The notes: generated by a model not told the origin, from the sequence alone. A stretch of DNA of 7,921 nucleotides from Gammaproteobacteria bacterium (GCA_003228965.1 QIGP01000394.1:1-7921), one strand, 5' to 3'; shown: positions 1 through 6,555, numbered from the stretch's first letter. Made by a program: numbers and translations.

Positions 1-248
1 GTGCCAACAGGCTCGGCCACGGCGGGCTCTGACACCGTCTTGTCATCATCTTTCATTGAAGTCGACGCACGCAGGCTGTCGGCTAAACCGTCGTAACACG
101 CCAGACGGATCGCGTCGGTGGCTGCGCTTGAACACGACAGTAGCTGGCCCTCAACCGAAGCTGATTGAGCGCCCGTGTTACTCGTCACAAGAATTGCAGC
201 CGAGCATAATAGCGCACGTTTCAATGGGACGTTTTTGAGCAAATTCAT
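1..248 (-). CDS. Secreted protein, N-terminal part (runs off left edge); possible phospholipase A-like N-terminus
   Basis: Only the first 82 codons lie in the window, read leftwards from an ATG at 248, and the frame is open to the edge. The start is fixed by context: the ATG overlaps the TGA of the upstream membrane-protein gene as ATGA, and an AGGTG sits just before it. The protein opens with a Sec-type signal peptide: Lys5/Lys10/Arg11, a hydrophobic core at about 12-23, and likely cleavage near residue 27 or 28. The mature start has two cysteines, C39 and C51, in a C-x8-RLACYDGLA pattern (RLACYD at 48-53). Next come an acidic stretch (MKDDDK at 65-70) and a Pro/Ala/Val/Glu segment that looks like a linker. 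From family knowledge, a Cys...RLACYD start is common in mature outer-membrane phospholipase A and in some type VI accessory lipoproteins. Assigning either here is inference, because the catalytic part is outside the window. The gene is firm; the function is weak. Confidence 0.8.
   Translation of the reverse strand, partial: MNLLKNVPLKRALLCSAAILVTSNTGAQSASVEGQLLSCSSAATDAIRLACYDGLADSLRASTSMKDDDKTVSEPAVAEPVG
245..248 (-). other. ATGA stop/start overlap (translational coupling)
   Basis: Read on the minus strand, ATGA holds the start of the left-edge secreted protein (248-246) and the stop of the membrane protein (247-245). This arrangement is typical of coupled genes in one operon. Confidence 0.85.
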
Positions 249-1045
249 TTAACACCTACTTGTTCGTGAGTGAATATATCCCGGTACGCCGTGTACGTAG
301 AAATAAACATAATCGGATACATCACAAGCACGCCGATAGCGAACGGCGCCATGCCGATAGAAAACAGAATACCCAATGCCAGACAGAACACCAATCCCAA
401 CACAATCATCGGTAACAAATTGCGTAAGCAACCCTGGAAGCTTAGCCGCACTGCGTCAACGACTGACACGTTGTGAAGAGCGATTAATACGATCGAAAAC
501 CAGGTAGCCATAATGAGGGGGATCATGAGTACGGCGGTTAATAGAATGGGTCCACTCATTGCTTCTAACTGTTGCTCCATCGTCTGAGGGTCTAATCCGC
601 CAAAGATCAATGTGCGACCAAACGGGCCCAAAACCGATAGCAAAATAACGTACGACACCACCGTATAGATGAGTGACACCGAGATCAGCTTGTAGGGCCT
701 GGAGAACGCCAAAAATACATAATTTATCGAATAGTCTTCGCCAAACTCCTGGGCAGCGCACCCAAGCATTACACCACCTAGAACCACACTGTTGATCATG
801 GTGGAAAGTGCTCCTCCCGCGAACGGCACTAATCCGAGCAGCATGCCCATGCCGAACTGAATCAAGCCGGTTAAGATCCAGGGCAGCGGATAGTGGCGGA
901 ACATATTGAACGCTTCGGCTATCCAGCCAAAGCTGCGCCCCACACCTACCACTCGGGGCGGCTGCAAAATAATGTCGCCTTCTTCGTTCTGAGGCCGCGG
1001 CTCAAGTTCTGCAGACGGCGCTCGGTAGGGATCGTCTTCGCTCAT
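245..1045 (-). CDS. BPSS1780-family integral membrane protein
   Basis: A 266-residue inner-membrane protein of unknown biochemical role. The N-terminus is cytosol-like and acidic, with a DDPYRAP motif (4-10). This resembles the NPYxxP start common in this family. A short region follows, VGRSFGWIAEAFNMFR (35-50), which is the conserved entry to the BPSS1780/YciC-like fold. About six hydrophobic helices follow, near 55-74, 77-97, 118-141, 165-190, 211-232 and 234-251, and the tail is short and polar. The segment VMLGCAAQEFGED (92-104) before helix 3 also fits the family. The start at 1045 is the first good ATG; the region before it has only a weak purine tract (AAGAG about 8 bases upstream). 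The stop overlaps the next gene by four bases, so the two are probably translationally coupled and work together. Family membership is from recognition of the pattern. No member of this family is tied to a firm function that I can cite. Confidence 0.85.
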   Translation of the reverse strand: MSEDDPYRAPSAELEPRPQNEEGDIILQPPRVVGVGRSFGWIAEAFNMFRHYPLPWILTGLIQFGMGMLLGLVPFAGGALSTMINSVVLGGVMLGCAAQEFGEDYSINYVFLAFSRPYKLISVSLIYTVVSYVILLSVLGPFGRTLIFGGLDPQTMEQQLEAMSGPILLTAVLMIPLIMATWFSIVLIALHNVSVVDAVRLSFQGCLRNLLPMIVLGLVFCLALGILFSIGMAPFAIGVLVMYPIMFISTYTAYRDIFTHEQVGVK

Positions 1046-1396
1046 GGATAAACTCTTAACATTTAGCCATGCTATCGCGTAGCTGCCTGTGAATAAAGGA
1101 TTTTTTGCAATGCAGCCAGGAATTTAGTGCTTGCTTTTGGGGCGAAATATCGGGTTGAAGACCGAGGTTTCAAAGGGTCTTAGCCACCTTACCCTATCCG
1201 TATACGGTATCAGGGAAATGCGCAGGTATGGAAAAGGCTCTATGCACCTTCCGATTCAACAAGGTAGTACAGGCAGTCGCCCGGTAGAACATCGAATAAT
1301 TCGACGCGCACTTTAAATCTCCGCTGAACCAACCTGCACGCCAATGCGCCTAGCGAGCCATGCCCGCCAGACGACTTCTAGAACTGGTGCTGCTAT
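1046..1396. other. Non-coding gap, no supportable gene
   Basis: About 350 bases lie between the start of the membrane-protein gene and the end of the 47-codon gene. Both are on the minus strand, so the promoter of the membrane-protein operon should lie here. No convincing -35/-10 pair was found by eye. A near-palindrome TGCAATGCA lies at 1106-1114, about 60 bases upstream of the ATG at 1045. Open frames here lack a ribosome site and recognisable protein features. No clear hairpin terminator follows the small gene. Confidence 0.5.
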
Positions 1397-1540
1397 CTAG
1401 CTGAGCTGAGACCCGATGACAGCCCCCACCAGCGCCCCAACGAAAGCGGCCGCAGCCGGAATAATCACCGGCCCTCCTATTCCGCTGGTCGATTCCTCAT
1501 CTTCCTGTTTCTCTCTTTGAGGCGGGTTACGGTCATCCAT
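1397..1540 (-). CDS. Small single-helix membrane protein with glycine zipper (47 aa)
   Basis: A 47-codon gene reads from ATG at 1540 to TAG at 1397-1399. The N-terminal half (1-20) is highly charged and polar: DDR at 2-4, then REKQEDEE at 9-16. The C-terminal half (21-45) is one hydrophobic helix rich in small residues, including PAAAAFVGALVGAVIGS (28-44). The G-x3-G-x3-G spacing (Gly35, 39, 43) is a glycine zipper, a pattern that packs helices or oligomerises in membranes. The start is decided by an almost ideal Shine-Dalgarno, TAAGGAG, six bases upstream. The charge pattern suggests an N-in or short-tailed bitopic inner-membrane protein. I do not recognise a named family. It could be a small stress-induced membrane protein or a regulator of a larger membrane complex; this is inference. 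It is transcribed divergently from the kinase. Confidence 0.72.
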   Translation of the reverse strand: MDDRNPPQREKQEDEESTSGIGGPVIIPAAAAFVGALVGAVIGSQLS

Positions 1541-1546
1541 CTTTAT

Positions 1547-1553
1547 CTCCTTA
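1547..1553 (-). promoter_or_regulatory. Strong Shine-Dalgarno of the 47-aa gene
   Basis: Minus-strand TAAGGAG, with six bases (ATAAAG) before the ATG at 1540. The match to the 16S anti-SD is essentially full and the spacing is optimal. This is the main reason to accept so short a gene, and it is stronger than the site before any other gene in the window. Confidence 0.8.
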
Positions 1554-1697
1554 GTGTACGATCATTAATTCTTGATGAAACATAATACTACTCTGGTAAT
1601 AGCGACCTTTTGTTGGTATTTCTGTCATAAGACATAGATGCAATGCAGCAATGTCGGATTAAAGACAAATTTACCTGGTCCGCTGTTACTCAAATGT

Positions 1698-1730
1698 GGT
1701 GCCTCCCACGTGGTTCCGTGGATGGGCACC
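1698..1730 (+). promoter_or_regulatory. Imperfect hairpin in the leader of the kinase gene
   Basis: GGTGCC (1698-1703) pairs with GGCACC (1725-1730), TCC (1704-1706) with GGA (1720-1722), and ACG (1708-1710) with CGT (1717-1719), around a six-base loop. A single C and a TG are bulged. The hairpin ends 33 bases before the kinase ATG. No T-run follows, so it does not look like a terminator. The ATG itself lacks a clear Shine-Dalgarno, so a leader structure could matter for translation. The role is inferred and it could be chance pairing. Confidence 0.35.
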
Positions 1731-1763
1731 TTCACCCTGCTCCTTGGCCATAGATGATCGGCA

Positions 1764-4484
1764 ATGACCTCCAAGACTGAAGCAATCAGTGCAGAACGCT
1801 GGGCGCAAATTCAATGCATTTTTGACGCGGCAATGGATCTCGAAGCCGTCGAGAGAACCGCCTATATCAGTGAGAAATGCGGTACCGACACCACCCTGCG
1901 CAGCCAAATCGAAGCCCTGATGCTGGCCGCCGACTCAGAAGAAGATCTGGTATCGGACCTGGTACGTTCGGCTACCACCAGCCTCATTGATGAAGAACAA
2001 CGTCTGAGTCAGCCTATCGGCCCATTCAAATTGGTAGAAGCCATTGGCGAAGGCGGCATGGGAATTGTCTACCTGGCGCAACGTGACGACCACGAGTTTG
2101 TGCAAAACGTAGCCATCAAAGTGCTCCACAAACGTGTAGTGAACGAAGAAATCCAGCAGCGCTTTCTAGCCGAACGTCAAATTCTCGCCGACCTCAATCA
2201 TCCCAACATTGCACGCTTGCTCGACGGAGGTCAAACGGAGGATGGCCAGCCTTACATTGTCATGGAATACATCGATGGCAAGCCGCTGGTTGAATACTGC
2301 GACGATCAGCAACTTTCCGTCAGCTCCCGTCTTCGATTGTTTCAGCAGGTTTGCCTGGCAGTAGCAGAGGCCCACCGAAGCTTGATTGTGCATCGAGATA
2401 TCAAATCCAACAACATACTCGTCGGATCTGATGGCACCCCGAAGTTGCTCGATTTTGGCATTGCAAAAGTACTGGGCAATCACCTCGGCGAACTCGATCT
2501 GGCGAAGACTCAAATACACGACAGGTTGCTTACGCCTGACAGTGCGAGCCCGGAACAGATCACCGGACAATCGATCACTACCGCCACAGACATCTATTCA
2601 CTCGGAATCCTTCTCTACGAACTTCTTGTTGGCTGCAGGCCGTTTCGTTTGTCGTACAGCACGGCGGGTCAGATTGAACGCACCATTTGTAACGAAATTC
2701 CGATGGCGCCAAGCGCCGCTTTGGATGCACTTCTAGAGCAAAACGACAGTACTCGGGAAGTCTCAGCGCAAAACAGGTCTTGCTCGCCAGGCCGCCTGTA
2801 TTCACAGTTACGCGGCGAGTTAGACTCCATTGTGCTGATGGCGCTAAAAAAAGAACCACGCCGGCGCTATCGGTCGGTAAATGATTTTGCAGACGACGTA
2901 TCCCGTTTTCTGCGTGGCGAACCTATTCGAGCCGTACGCGACTCTCGCAGCTATCGAGCCATTAAATTTGTTTCCAGAAATCGCATTCCCGTTGCTGTGG
3001 GAAGCGTATTTATTGTAGCAGTTACAGCTTTTGGCATCGCCAACTTTATTCAGTCAAAGGAAATCGTCGCGCAAGCCACGGCCCTCGCAGCCCAGGCTCG
3101 CGAGGTCGTCACACAAACCGAAACTACCGACGACACCATCAACTACCTGGCAAGCGTATTCGCGGCAGCAACCCCGGAAGGGTTGCAGATAAAGGAACCT
3201 TCAGCGCTTCATGTACTGAACTTTGCTGAACAAAGAATTTCCGACGAACTCGCCGGTCGACCTGAAATCATGGGGCGTTTGCTGCAAACCATCGCGAGCG
3301 CTTACGAAGGCCAGGGTGAAAGTGCCAAGGCACTTAAGAACTACAACGCAGCCAAGACGCTTTTCGCCGAATCCTATGGCCAAAACCATCCACTGACGGC
3401 AGGTGTTCTTCACGATCTGGGGCGCTATCACTGGACGCGCGACTGGGCTGTTGCAAGCGACTATTACCAACGCGCGCTCGCCATACTCCAACATCCTGAA
3501 ACCATCGATATATTCAGCAGCAACCCAGACCGGCATCTTTCTGCCGTGCAAAAATTAAAACGCGATATTGCTGAGTTGGAAATGGCCCAAGGACAGTGGG
3601 AAGCCGCGCAAGAAAACCTCAATTCCGCGCTCATCATGTCAAAGAACTTGTCCGTCAATGCACAGTCCAGTAAGGAAGTGGCCCAAAATCTGGCGACTCT
3701 TGGCGCACTTAATTTACGGCTGAGTAAATTTGAACTCAGCGATCACTACTACACACAAGCTCTCGAAGAATACAAGCGGACGCACAATCCGACAGACACC
3801 TTTGTCGCTCAGTTACTCAATGAACGCGCACTAGCTAAACATGCCCAAGGCGATTTGGCTGCGGCGGAAATTTTCTACCGGGAAGGCGTCAACATACTGG
3901 AGTCAGTGTTTGACGCAAGCGACTCTCGGGTATTGCTGGCAAAGGCGGACCTTGGCCGATTCCTGGGTTCTCAAGGAAAATTGACGCAAGCCCGACAATT
4001 ACTAGAAGAAGCCACGTTAGGGTTACGACTGCGAGAAGGAGACGCAAGCAACGAGTTAGCCTTTAACTTAGTTCAGTTGGGTATTATCGAAACGCGCCTG
4101 TCCAAATTTAATCAAGCCGAGCTGTTGTTCGATGAAGCGCTAATCATTTACAACAACACGACCGACCCGGATCGTGCTTTTGTCGCAGAAGCCTATCGCC
4201 AATATGGCAATCTCAAGCTACAACAAGAGCAATACAAGAACGCTATCATCTGGTTCGACGACGCACTCAACATCTTGTTGCAAAGACTAGGGGAACATCA
4301 TTGGCAAACGGCCGCAACCTTTAGTGAAAAATCCGAAGCGCTGCTTCAGCTTGGCCGTCACGAACAAGCCCAGGCGTTACTGGATTCGGCCGTGCCTGTA
4401 CTTGACGAATTGTTAGGCTCAGATCACAAGCTTGCTCAAACCGCTCAGGCACGACGCAGTCGGGCAACGAATAATAATCAATAA
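1764..4484 (+). CDS. Membrane-anchored serine/threonine protein kinase with C-terminal TPR repeats
   Basis: A 906-residue Hanks-type kinase. Residues 10-70 form the N-terminal helical region seen in this large TPR-kinase class (ERWAQIQCIFDAAMDL...). The kinase domain is at about 87-385. Its motifs are glycine loop GEGGMGIVY (95-103), VAIK lysine K119, helix-C Glu137, catalytic HRDIKSNN (210-217; D212, K214, N217), DFG (230-232), SPEQ (262-265) and DIYSLGILLYELL (276-288). All catalytic residues are present, so it should be active. A single membrane helix at about 409-428 places the kinase in the cytoplasm. The rest (about 430-895) would be periplasmic, with a short coiled stretch and many TPR-like helical hairpins at about 500-890, probably a partner-binding surface. 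The ATG at 1764 follows an in-frame TGA at 1755, which fixes the 5' limit, though no good Shine-Dalgarno is visible. Many relatives sit beside an ECF sigma-factor gene; none is seen here. Substrates are unknown. Confidence 0.95.
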   Translation: MTSKTEAISAERWAQIQCIFDAAMDLEAVERTAYISEKCGTDTTLRSQIEALMLAADSEEDLVSDLVRSATTSLIDEEQRLSQPIGPFKLVEAIGEGGMGIVYLAQRDDHEFVQNVAIKVLHKRVVNEEIQQRFLAERQILADLNHPNIARLLDGGQTEDGQPYIVMEYIDGKPLVEYCDDQQLSVSSRLRLFQQVCLAVAEAHRSLIVHRDIKSNNILVGSDGTPKLLDFGIAKVLGNHLGELDLAKTQIHDRLLTPDSASPEQITGQSITTATDIYSLGILLYELLVGCRPFRLSYSTAGQIERTICNEIPMAPSAALDALLEQNDSTREVSAQNRSCSPGRLYSQLRGELDSIVLMALKKEPRRRYRSVNDFADDVSRFLRGEPIRAVRDSRSYRAIKFVSRNRIPVAVGSVFIVAVTAFGIANFIQSKEIVAQATALAAQAREVVTQTETTDDTINYLASVFAAATPEGLQIKEPSALHVLNFAEQRISDELAGRPEIMGRLLQTIASAYEGQGESAKALKNYNAAKTLFAESYGQNHPLTAGVLHDLGRYHWTRDWAVASDYYQRALAILQHPETIDIFSSNPDRHLSAVQKLKRDIAELEMAQGQWEAAQENLNSALIMSKNLSVNAQSSKEVAQNLATLGALNLRLSKFELSDHYYTQALEEYKRTHNPTDTFVAQLLNERALAKHAQGDLAAAEIFYREGVNILESVFDASDSRVLLAKADLGRFLGSQGKLTQARQLLEEATLGLRLREGDASNELAFNLVQLGIIETRLSKFNQAELLFDEALIIYNNTTDPDRAFVAEAYRQYGNLKLQQEQYKNAIIWFDDALNILLQRLGEHHWQTAATFSEKSEALLQLGRHEQAQALLDSAVPVLDELLGSDHKLAQTAQARRSRATNNNQ

Positions 4485-4596
4485 ACCTCTCAACGTTAGT
4501 TAACAAGCACTGGCTTAACGAAATATAAAATTCCATTCTCGTACGTTAGAAAATTCTGTTATGAAAAAATCTGTTACACCATTATGTCTGGTTCGA

Positions 4597-4608
4597 ACAC
4601 CAAAGTGT
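4597..4608. promoter_or_regulatory. Candidate enhancer-like inverted repeat upstream of the sigma-54 promoter
   Basis: ACAC (4597-4600) and GTGT (4605-4608) are inverted around CAAA, with partial symmetry extending outward (CGA/CGG). It lies about 120 bases upstream of the predicted start point, a usual distance for an activator of a sigma-54 promoter. The symmetry is short and the assignment is speculative. Confidence 0.2.
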
Positions 4609-4696
4609 CGGAATGTTTAACTACTCGCCAACGTGATTTTGCATAAGTAAATGGACTACTTGGGTAACTTGTTGATACATAGAATACACGCCGTTA

Positions 4697-4713
4697 TTGG
4701 CCCGCTTCTTGCT
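4697..4713 (+). promoter_or_regulatory. Sigma-54 (RpoN) -24/-12 promoter of the PEP-CTERM gene
   Basis: TTGGCCCGCTTCTTGCT carries GG (4699-4700) and GC (4711-4712) separated by exactly ten bases, within a good match to the consensus TGGCACG-N4-TTGC. The predicted start point is near 4724, giving a leader of about 36 bases before the ATG at 4760. Known biology supports it: PEP-CTERM genes in exopolysaccharide/exosortase systems have been linked to RpoN and the PrsK/PrsR two-component pair. Control of this gene by PrsR is inference. Confidence 0.68.
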
Positions 4714-4759
4714 TTGTTTAGTGTGACTTTACAATTATTAAAACAAGGCAGTTAACAAA

Positions 4760-5476
4760 ATGTATAAGAATCTGATTAAAATTTGCACACTCGCTACTTT
4801 GCTCGCAGGCAGCGCCACAGCATCAGCTACGCCTACCTACAACTACGAACGCGGTGCAGGCGTGTTTGGCGGCGGTAGCGGTCTTTCTTACGACAGCGTA
4901 TCAGCAAGCTTTGACGCAGGCTCTAATGAGTTCTCGTTTGAAGTTGACTACAACGGCAACGCCGCTGACGGCGGTTGGTTGGTCATTAGCCAAGGAGAAA
5001 ATCCCAAGTACTCAATCTCTGAGCTTGGTATTGCTTACTTCGACGCCGACAGTGGTAACACCTGGGTTTACTCGTACAACGGCCAAAACAACAACGCAAG
5101 CTACCTTTCAATGAACTTCCTGGGCTTCTTTGAAGACTCTTACAGCACTGTGAATGGCGTGGCTACACTGTCGTTTGATGCAAGCTCAATCAATTCTACA
5201 CTCGACTCGGGCTTTGCCTTCGGATCTCGTATCGGTATCTGGTTTCACCCCAGTGCCAACTTGAACGTATTCGGCGACAGCAACGGCTTGAATACCTTCA
5301 GCGCAAGCTCAAACGGCTGGTTGGACACGAACAACGACGGTGATTGCAACAATCAGAACAACGGCTGCATAACGACGACGGTACCGGAACCTGCAACACT
5401 TATGCTGCTGGGTTTTGGCATCGCTGCTTTGGTAGCCGCTCGTCGTCGTGAAGAACCGACACTTGTGAACAGCTAA
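4760..5476 (+). CDS. PEP-CTERM exosortase-sorted extracellular protein
   Basis: A 238-residue exported protein. A signal peptide (1-23) has Lys3/Lys7, a hydrophobic core and likely cleavage after ASA (21-23). The mature part (24-205) is rich in Asn, Ser, Gly, Tyr and Asp, with alternating aromatic and polar residues suggesting a beta-sandwich. The PEP-CTERM signal is at 208-230: VPEP (208-211), a hydrophobic helix (about 212-226) and the cluster RRR (228-230). An eight-residue tail, EEPTLVNS, follows the arginines. Exosortase (EpsH family, not in this window) is expected to recognise and remove this region. DTNNDGDCN (189-197) fits a D-x-N-x-D-G calcium loop, and C196/C203 could form a disulfide. 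There is a weak AAGG before the ATG. Transcription is probably from the sigma-54 promoter just upstream, so the gene is likely monocistronic. Role inferred from the class: matrix or envelope protein, perhaps for aggregation or biofilm. The sorting signal is clear; the specific function is unknown. Confidence 0.93.
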   Translation: MYKNLIKICTLATLLAGSATASATPTYNYERGAGVFGGGSGLSYDSVSASFDAGSNEFSFEVDYNGNAADGGWLVISQGENPKYSISELGIAYFDADSGNTWVYSYNGQNNNASYLSMNFLGFFEDSYSTVNGVATLSFDASSINSTLDSGFAFGSRIGIWFHPSANLNVFGDSNGLNTFSASSNGWLDTNNDGDCNNQNNGCITTTVPEPATLMLLGFGIAALVAARRREEPTLVNS

Positions 5477-5562
5477 CGCTCACTTAAACCTCAAGCCTTA
5501 CGCTTCCCGCTTCATGTATAGCTGTTGAATAAGCGGCACGGGTTTGGAACAAGAACCATAGC

Positions 5563-5608
5563 AAAAATGATGGCCCATATTCGATAACGAACATGGGCCA
5601 TTTTCGTT
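5563..5608. terminator. Strong hairpin terminator after the PEP-CTERM gene, probably bidirectional
   Basis: ATGGCCCAT (5570-5578) pairs with ATGGGCCAT (5593-5601), then one A/C mismatch, then TTCG (5580-5583) pairs with CGAA (5588-5591) around an ATAA loop. That makes 13 base pairs. Four T's end the stem on the plus strand (5601-5604), and five A's at 5563-5567 give a T-run on the other strand. It lies about 90 bases after the stop at 5476 and fits termination in both directions. Confidence 0.8.
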
Positions 5609-5973
5609 GCGTGACAATACTCCAGGGACCTGCAATACCGGCGCGTACGGCATAGAGTCGCCGTCGCAACTACTGATCGCTTACCTTGGCATCAGAAATG
5701 GCGCGATTAACTGAGACGCGCTGTCGCCAATGACTGAGCTTTCTAAAGGGTCTGCGCAAACGTGTAACCAGGTCCTTCTGTGCCTTGGGCCGTGCTCCGA
5801 TATCACTTGCGGTACTAAAATCACCAGACCGGACGGGCCTGCAGTGGATTATCGCAAGGACAAGAACAGCCGACGGCTAAATCTGCGAGAGTGGTTCACT
5901 GCAACAACCCCGGCCGATTAGATCGTGACTCGTACCAAACAGACTCCGGGACGCACGCGTCGCTACCAAGCCT
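5609..5973. other. Intergenic stretch without a supportable gene
   Basis: The longest open frame (5730-5921, plus, 63 codons) has no Shine-Dalgarno, no signal or membrane segment and no familiar motif. It could be a decayed gene but nothing proves it. GCAGTG and CACTGC form a distant inverted repeat at about 5840-5902, too short and too far apart to interpret. No tRNA-like or insertion-sequence end was seen. Confidence 0.4.
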
Positions 5974-6039
5974 GAATGGGCACATTTGCACCGCTCGGAA
6001 GCGGGCACACAGTGTGCCCACCGGTGCATAAGGCCATTC
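5974..6039. repeat. Nested inverted repeats (branched hairpin) at the 3' end of the small secreted gene
   Basis: Three symmetric layers lie in 66 bases. GAATGG (5974-5979) pairs with CCATTC (6034-6039), and TGCACCG (5987-5993) with CGGTGCA (6022-6028). Inside are two hairpins: CCGCT/AGCGG (5991-6004, loop CGGA) and GGGCACA/TGTGCCC (6003-6019, loop CAG). GGGCACA also occurs at 5978-5984 and could pair with 6013-6019 instead, so two folds compete. The element begins one base past the TAG (6041-6043) of the minus-strand gene. It probably acts in 3'-end formation or RNA stability for that gene. There is no T-run, so it is not a standard intrinsic terminator. Confidence 0.55.
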
Positions 6040-6040
6040 C

Positions 6041-6331
6041 CTACTTTGGCGTAACATTCAGGTCAATTACATCTTTGCGATGAAGCTTGCACTGAATGGT
6101 GTACTTCGAATTGTCGCTGCGATCTTTTCGAGTGAGAAACATGGTGCGCTTGCGAGTGTTTCCTTTACGATGTGAAAACTTAAGGCTGTGCAGGTTGTTG
6201 TCGAAATGACCTTGCTCGGTCAAAGCCGCTCGGCACGTTTTCAAATCTGCCTGAGTATTGGCAAATGCAGGAGTGGCAAACATCAAGGTCGCGGTGGCAG
6301 CACCCAGGAAAGGGGTGCGTATTTTGTTCAT
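6041..6331 (-). CDS. Small secreted basic protein of unknown function (96 aa)
   Basis: I choose the ATG at 6331, not the longer frame starting at 6373. It has GGAG nine bases upstream and begins a clean signal peptide: Lys3/Arg5, a hydrophobic core at about 7-20, and likely cleavage after AFA (22-24). The extra 14 codons of the longer form have no ribosome site and would precede the signal peptide. The mature protein is about 72 residues and strongly basic. It has two cysteines, TCRAAL near 32-37 and QCKLHRKDV near 79-87, which could form one disulfide in the periplasm. Between them is an Arg/Lys-rich segment (SHRKGNTRKRT). No catalytic motif is visible and I do not recognise a named family. 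The gene stands alone, divergent from the AraC-type regulator, with a shared 224-base intergenic region. A regulated target of that regulator is a reasonable guess. Confidence 0.78.
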   Translation of the reverse strand: MNKIRTPFLGAATATLMFATPAFANTQADLKTCRAALTEQGHFDNNLHSLKFSHRKGNTRKRTMFLTRKDRSDNSKYTIQCKLHRKDVIDLNVTPK

Positions 6332-6555
6332 GACAATAAACTCCGATAAGTTAAGCGCCCTCAAACAGGGCACACCTAAATTTTGCGCAAGCTATTGAAA
6401 ATTGGCTCGTCGATCCCAGATACTATTGATGCATTGCAAAATTGACGGTTGATTTTCATTTTTGACCAGCAATTGAGGCCCAACTCATTGATACTTGGGA
6501 CTCGTTCCATCACGACAATACTAGGCAAATTCCGTAGGTTATAGAGAGTACGTTC
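6332..6555. promoter_or_regulatory. Divergent promoter region: small secreted gene / AraC-type regulator
   Basis: This 224-base AT-rich gap must hold promoters for both flanking genes. A weak sigma-70-like pair for the regulator is TTGGGA (6495-6500) and AATACT (6517-6522), spaced 16 bases with four of six matches each. The near-palindrome TGCATTGCA lies at 6430-6438 and the perfect palindrome TTGCGCAA near 6384-6391; either could be an operator. No site is proven. Confidence 0.35.
6341..6344 (-). promoter_or_regulatory. Shine-Dalgarno that sets the start of the small secreted protein
   Basis: Minus-strand GGAG, nine bases before the ATG at 6331. It decides the start in favour of the form with an N-terminal signal peptide. 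A small hairpin, GCCCT/AGGGC with loop CAAAC on the plus strand (6357-6371), lies just upstream in the leader. Confidence 0.6.

Noticed and set aside
56..238. Plus-strand 60-codon open frame
   Set aside because: It lies opposite the signal-peptide coding start of the minus-strand secreted gene, which is better supported by the ATGA overlap; no ribosome site.
1131..1316. Plus-strand 61-codon frame starting at TTG
   Set aside because: No Shine-Dalgarno, no recognisable composition or motif; likely chance.
1694..1753. Nineteen-codon upstream frame in the kinase leader
   Set aside because: No ribosome site, and it overlaps the hairpin; cannot be told from chance.
5484..5669. Minus-strand 61-codon frame
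   Set aside because: It runs through the strong terminator hairpin at 5563-5608 and has no ribosome site.
5730..5921. Plus-strand 63-codon frame
   Set aside because: No Shine-Dalgarno, an in-frame stop just upstream, and no domain, signal peptide or membrane segment.
6332..6373. Longer start (110 aa) for the small secreted protein
   Set aside because: The extra 14 residues precede a clean signal peptide and have no ribosome site; GGAG lies before the ATG at 6331.
6468..6483. Second sigma-54-like site on the minus strand (TTGG...TTGCT)
   Set aside because: GG and GC are nine, not ten, bases apart; sigma-54 is strict about this spacing.
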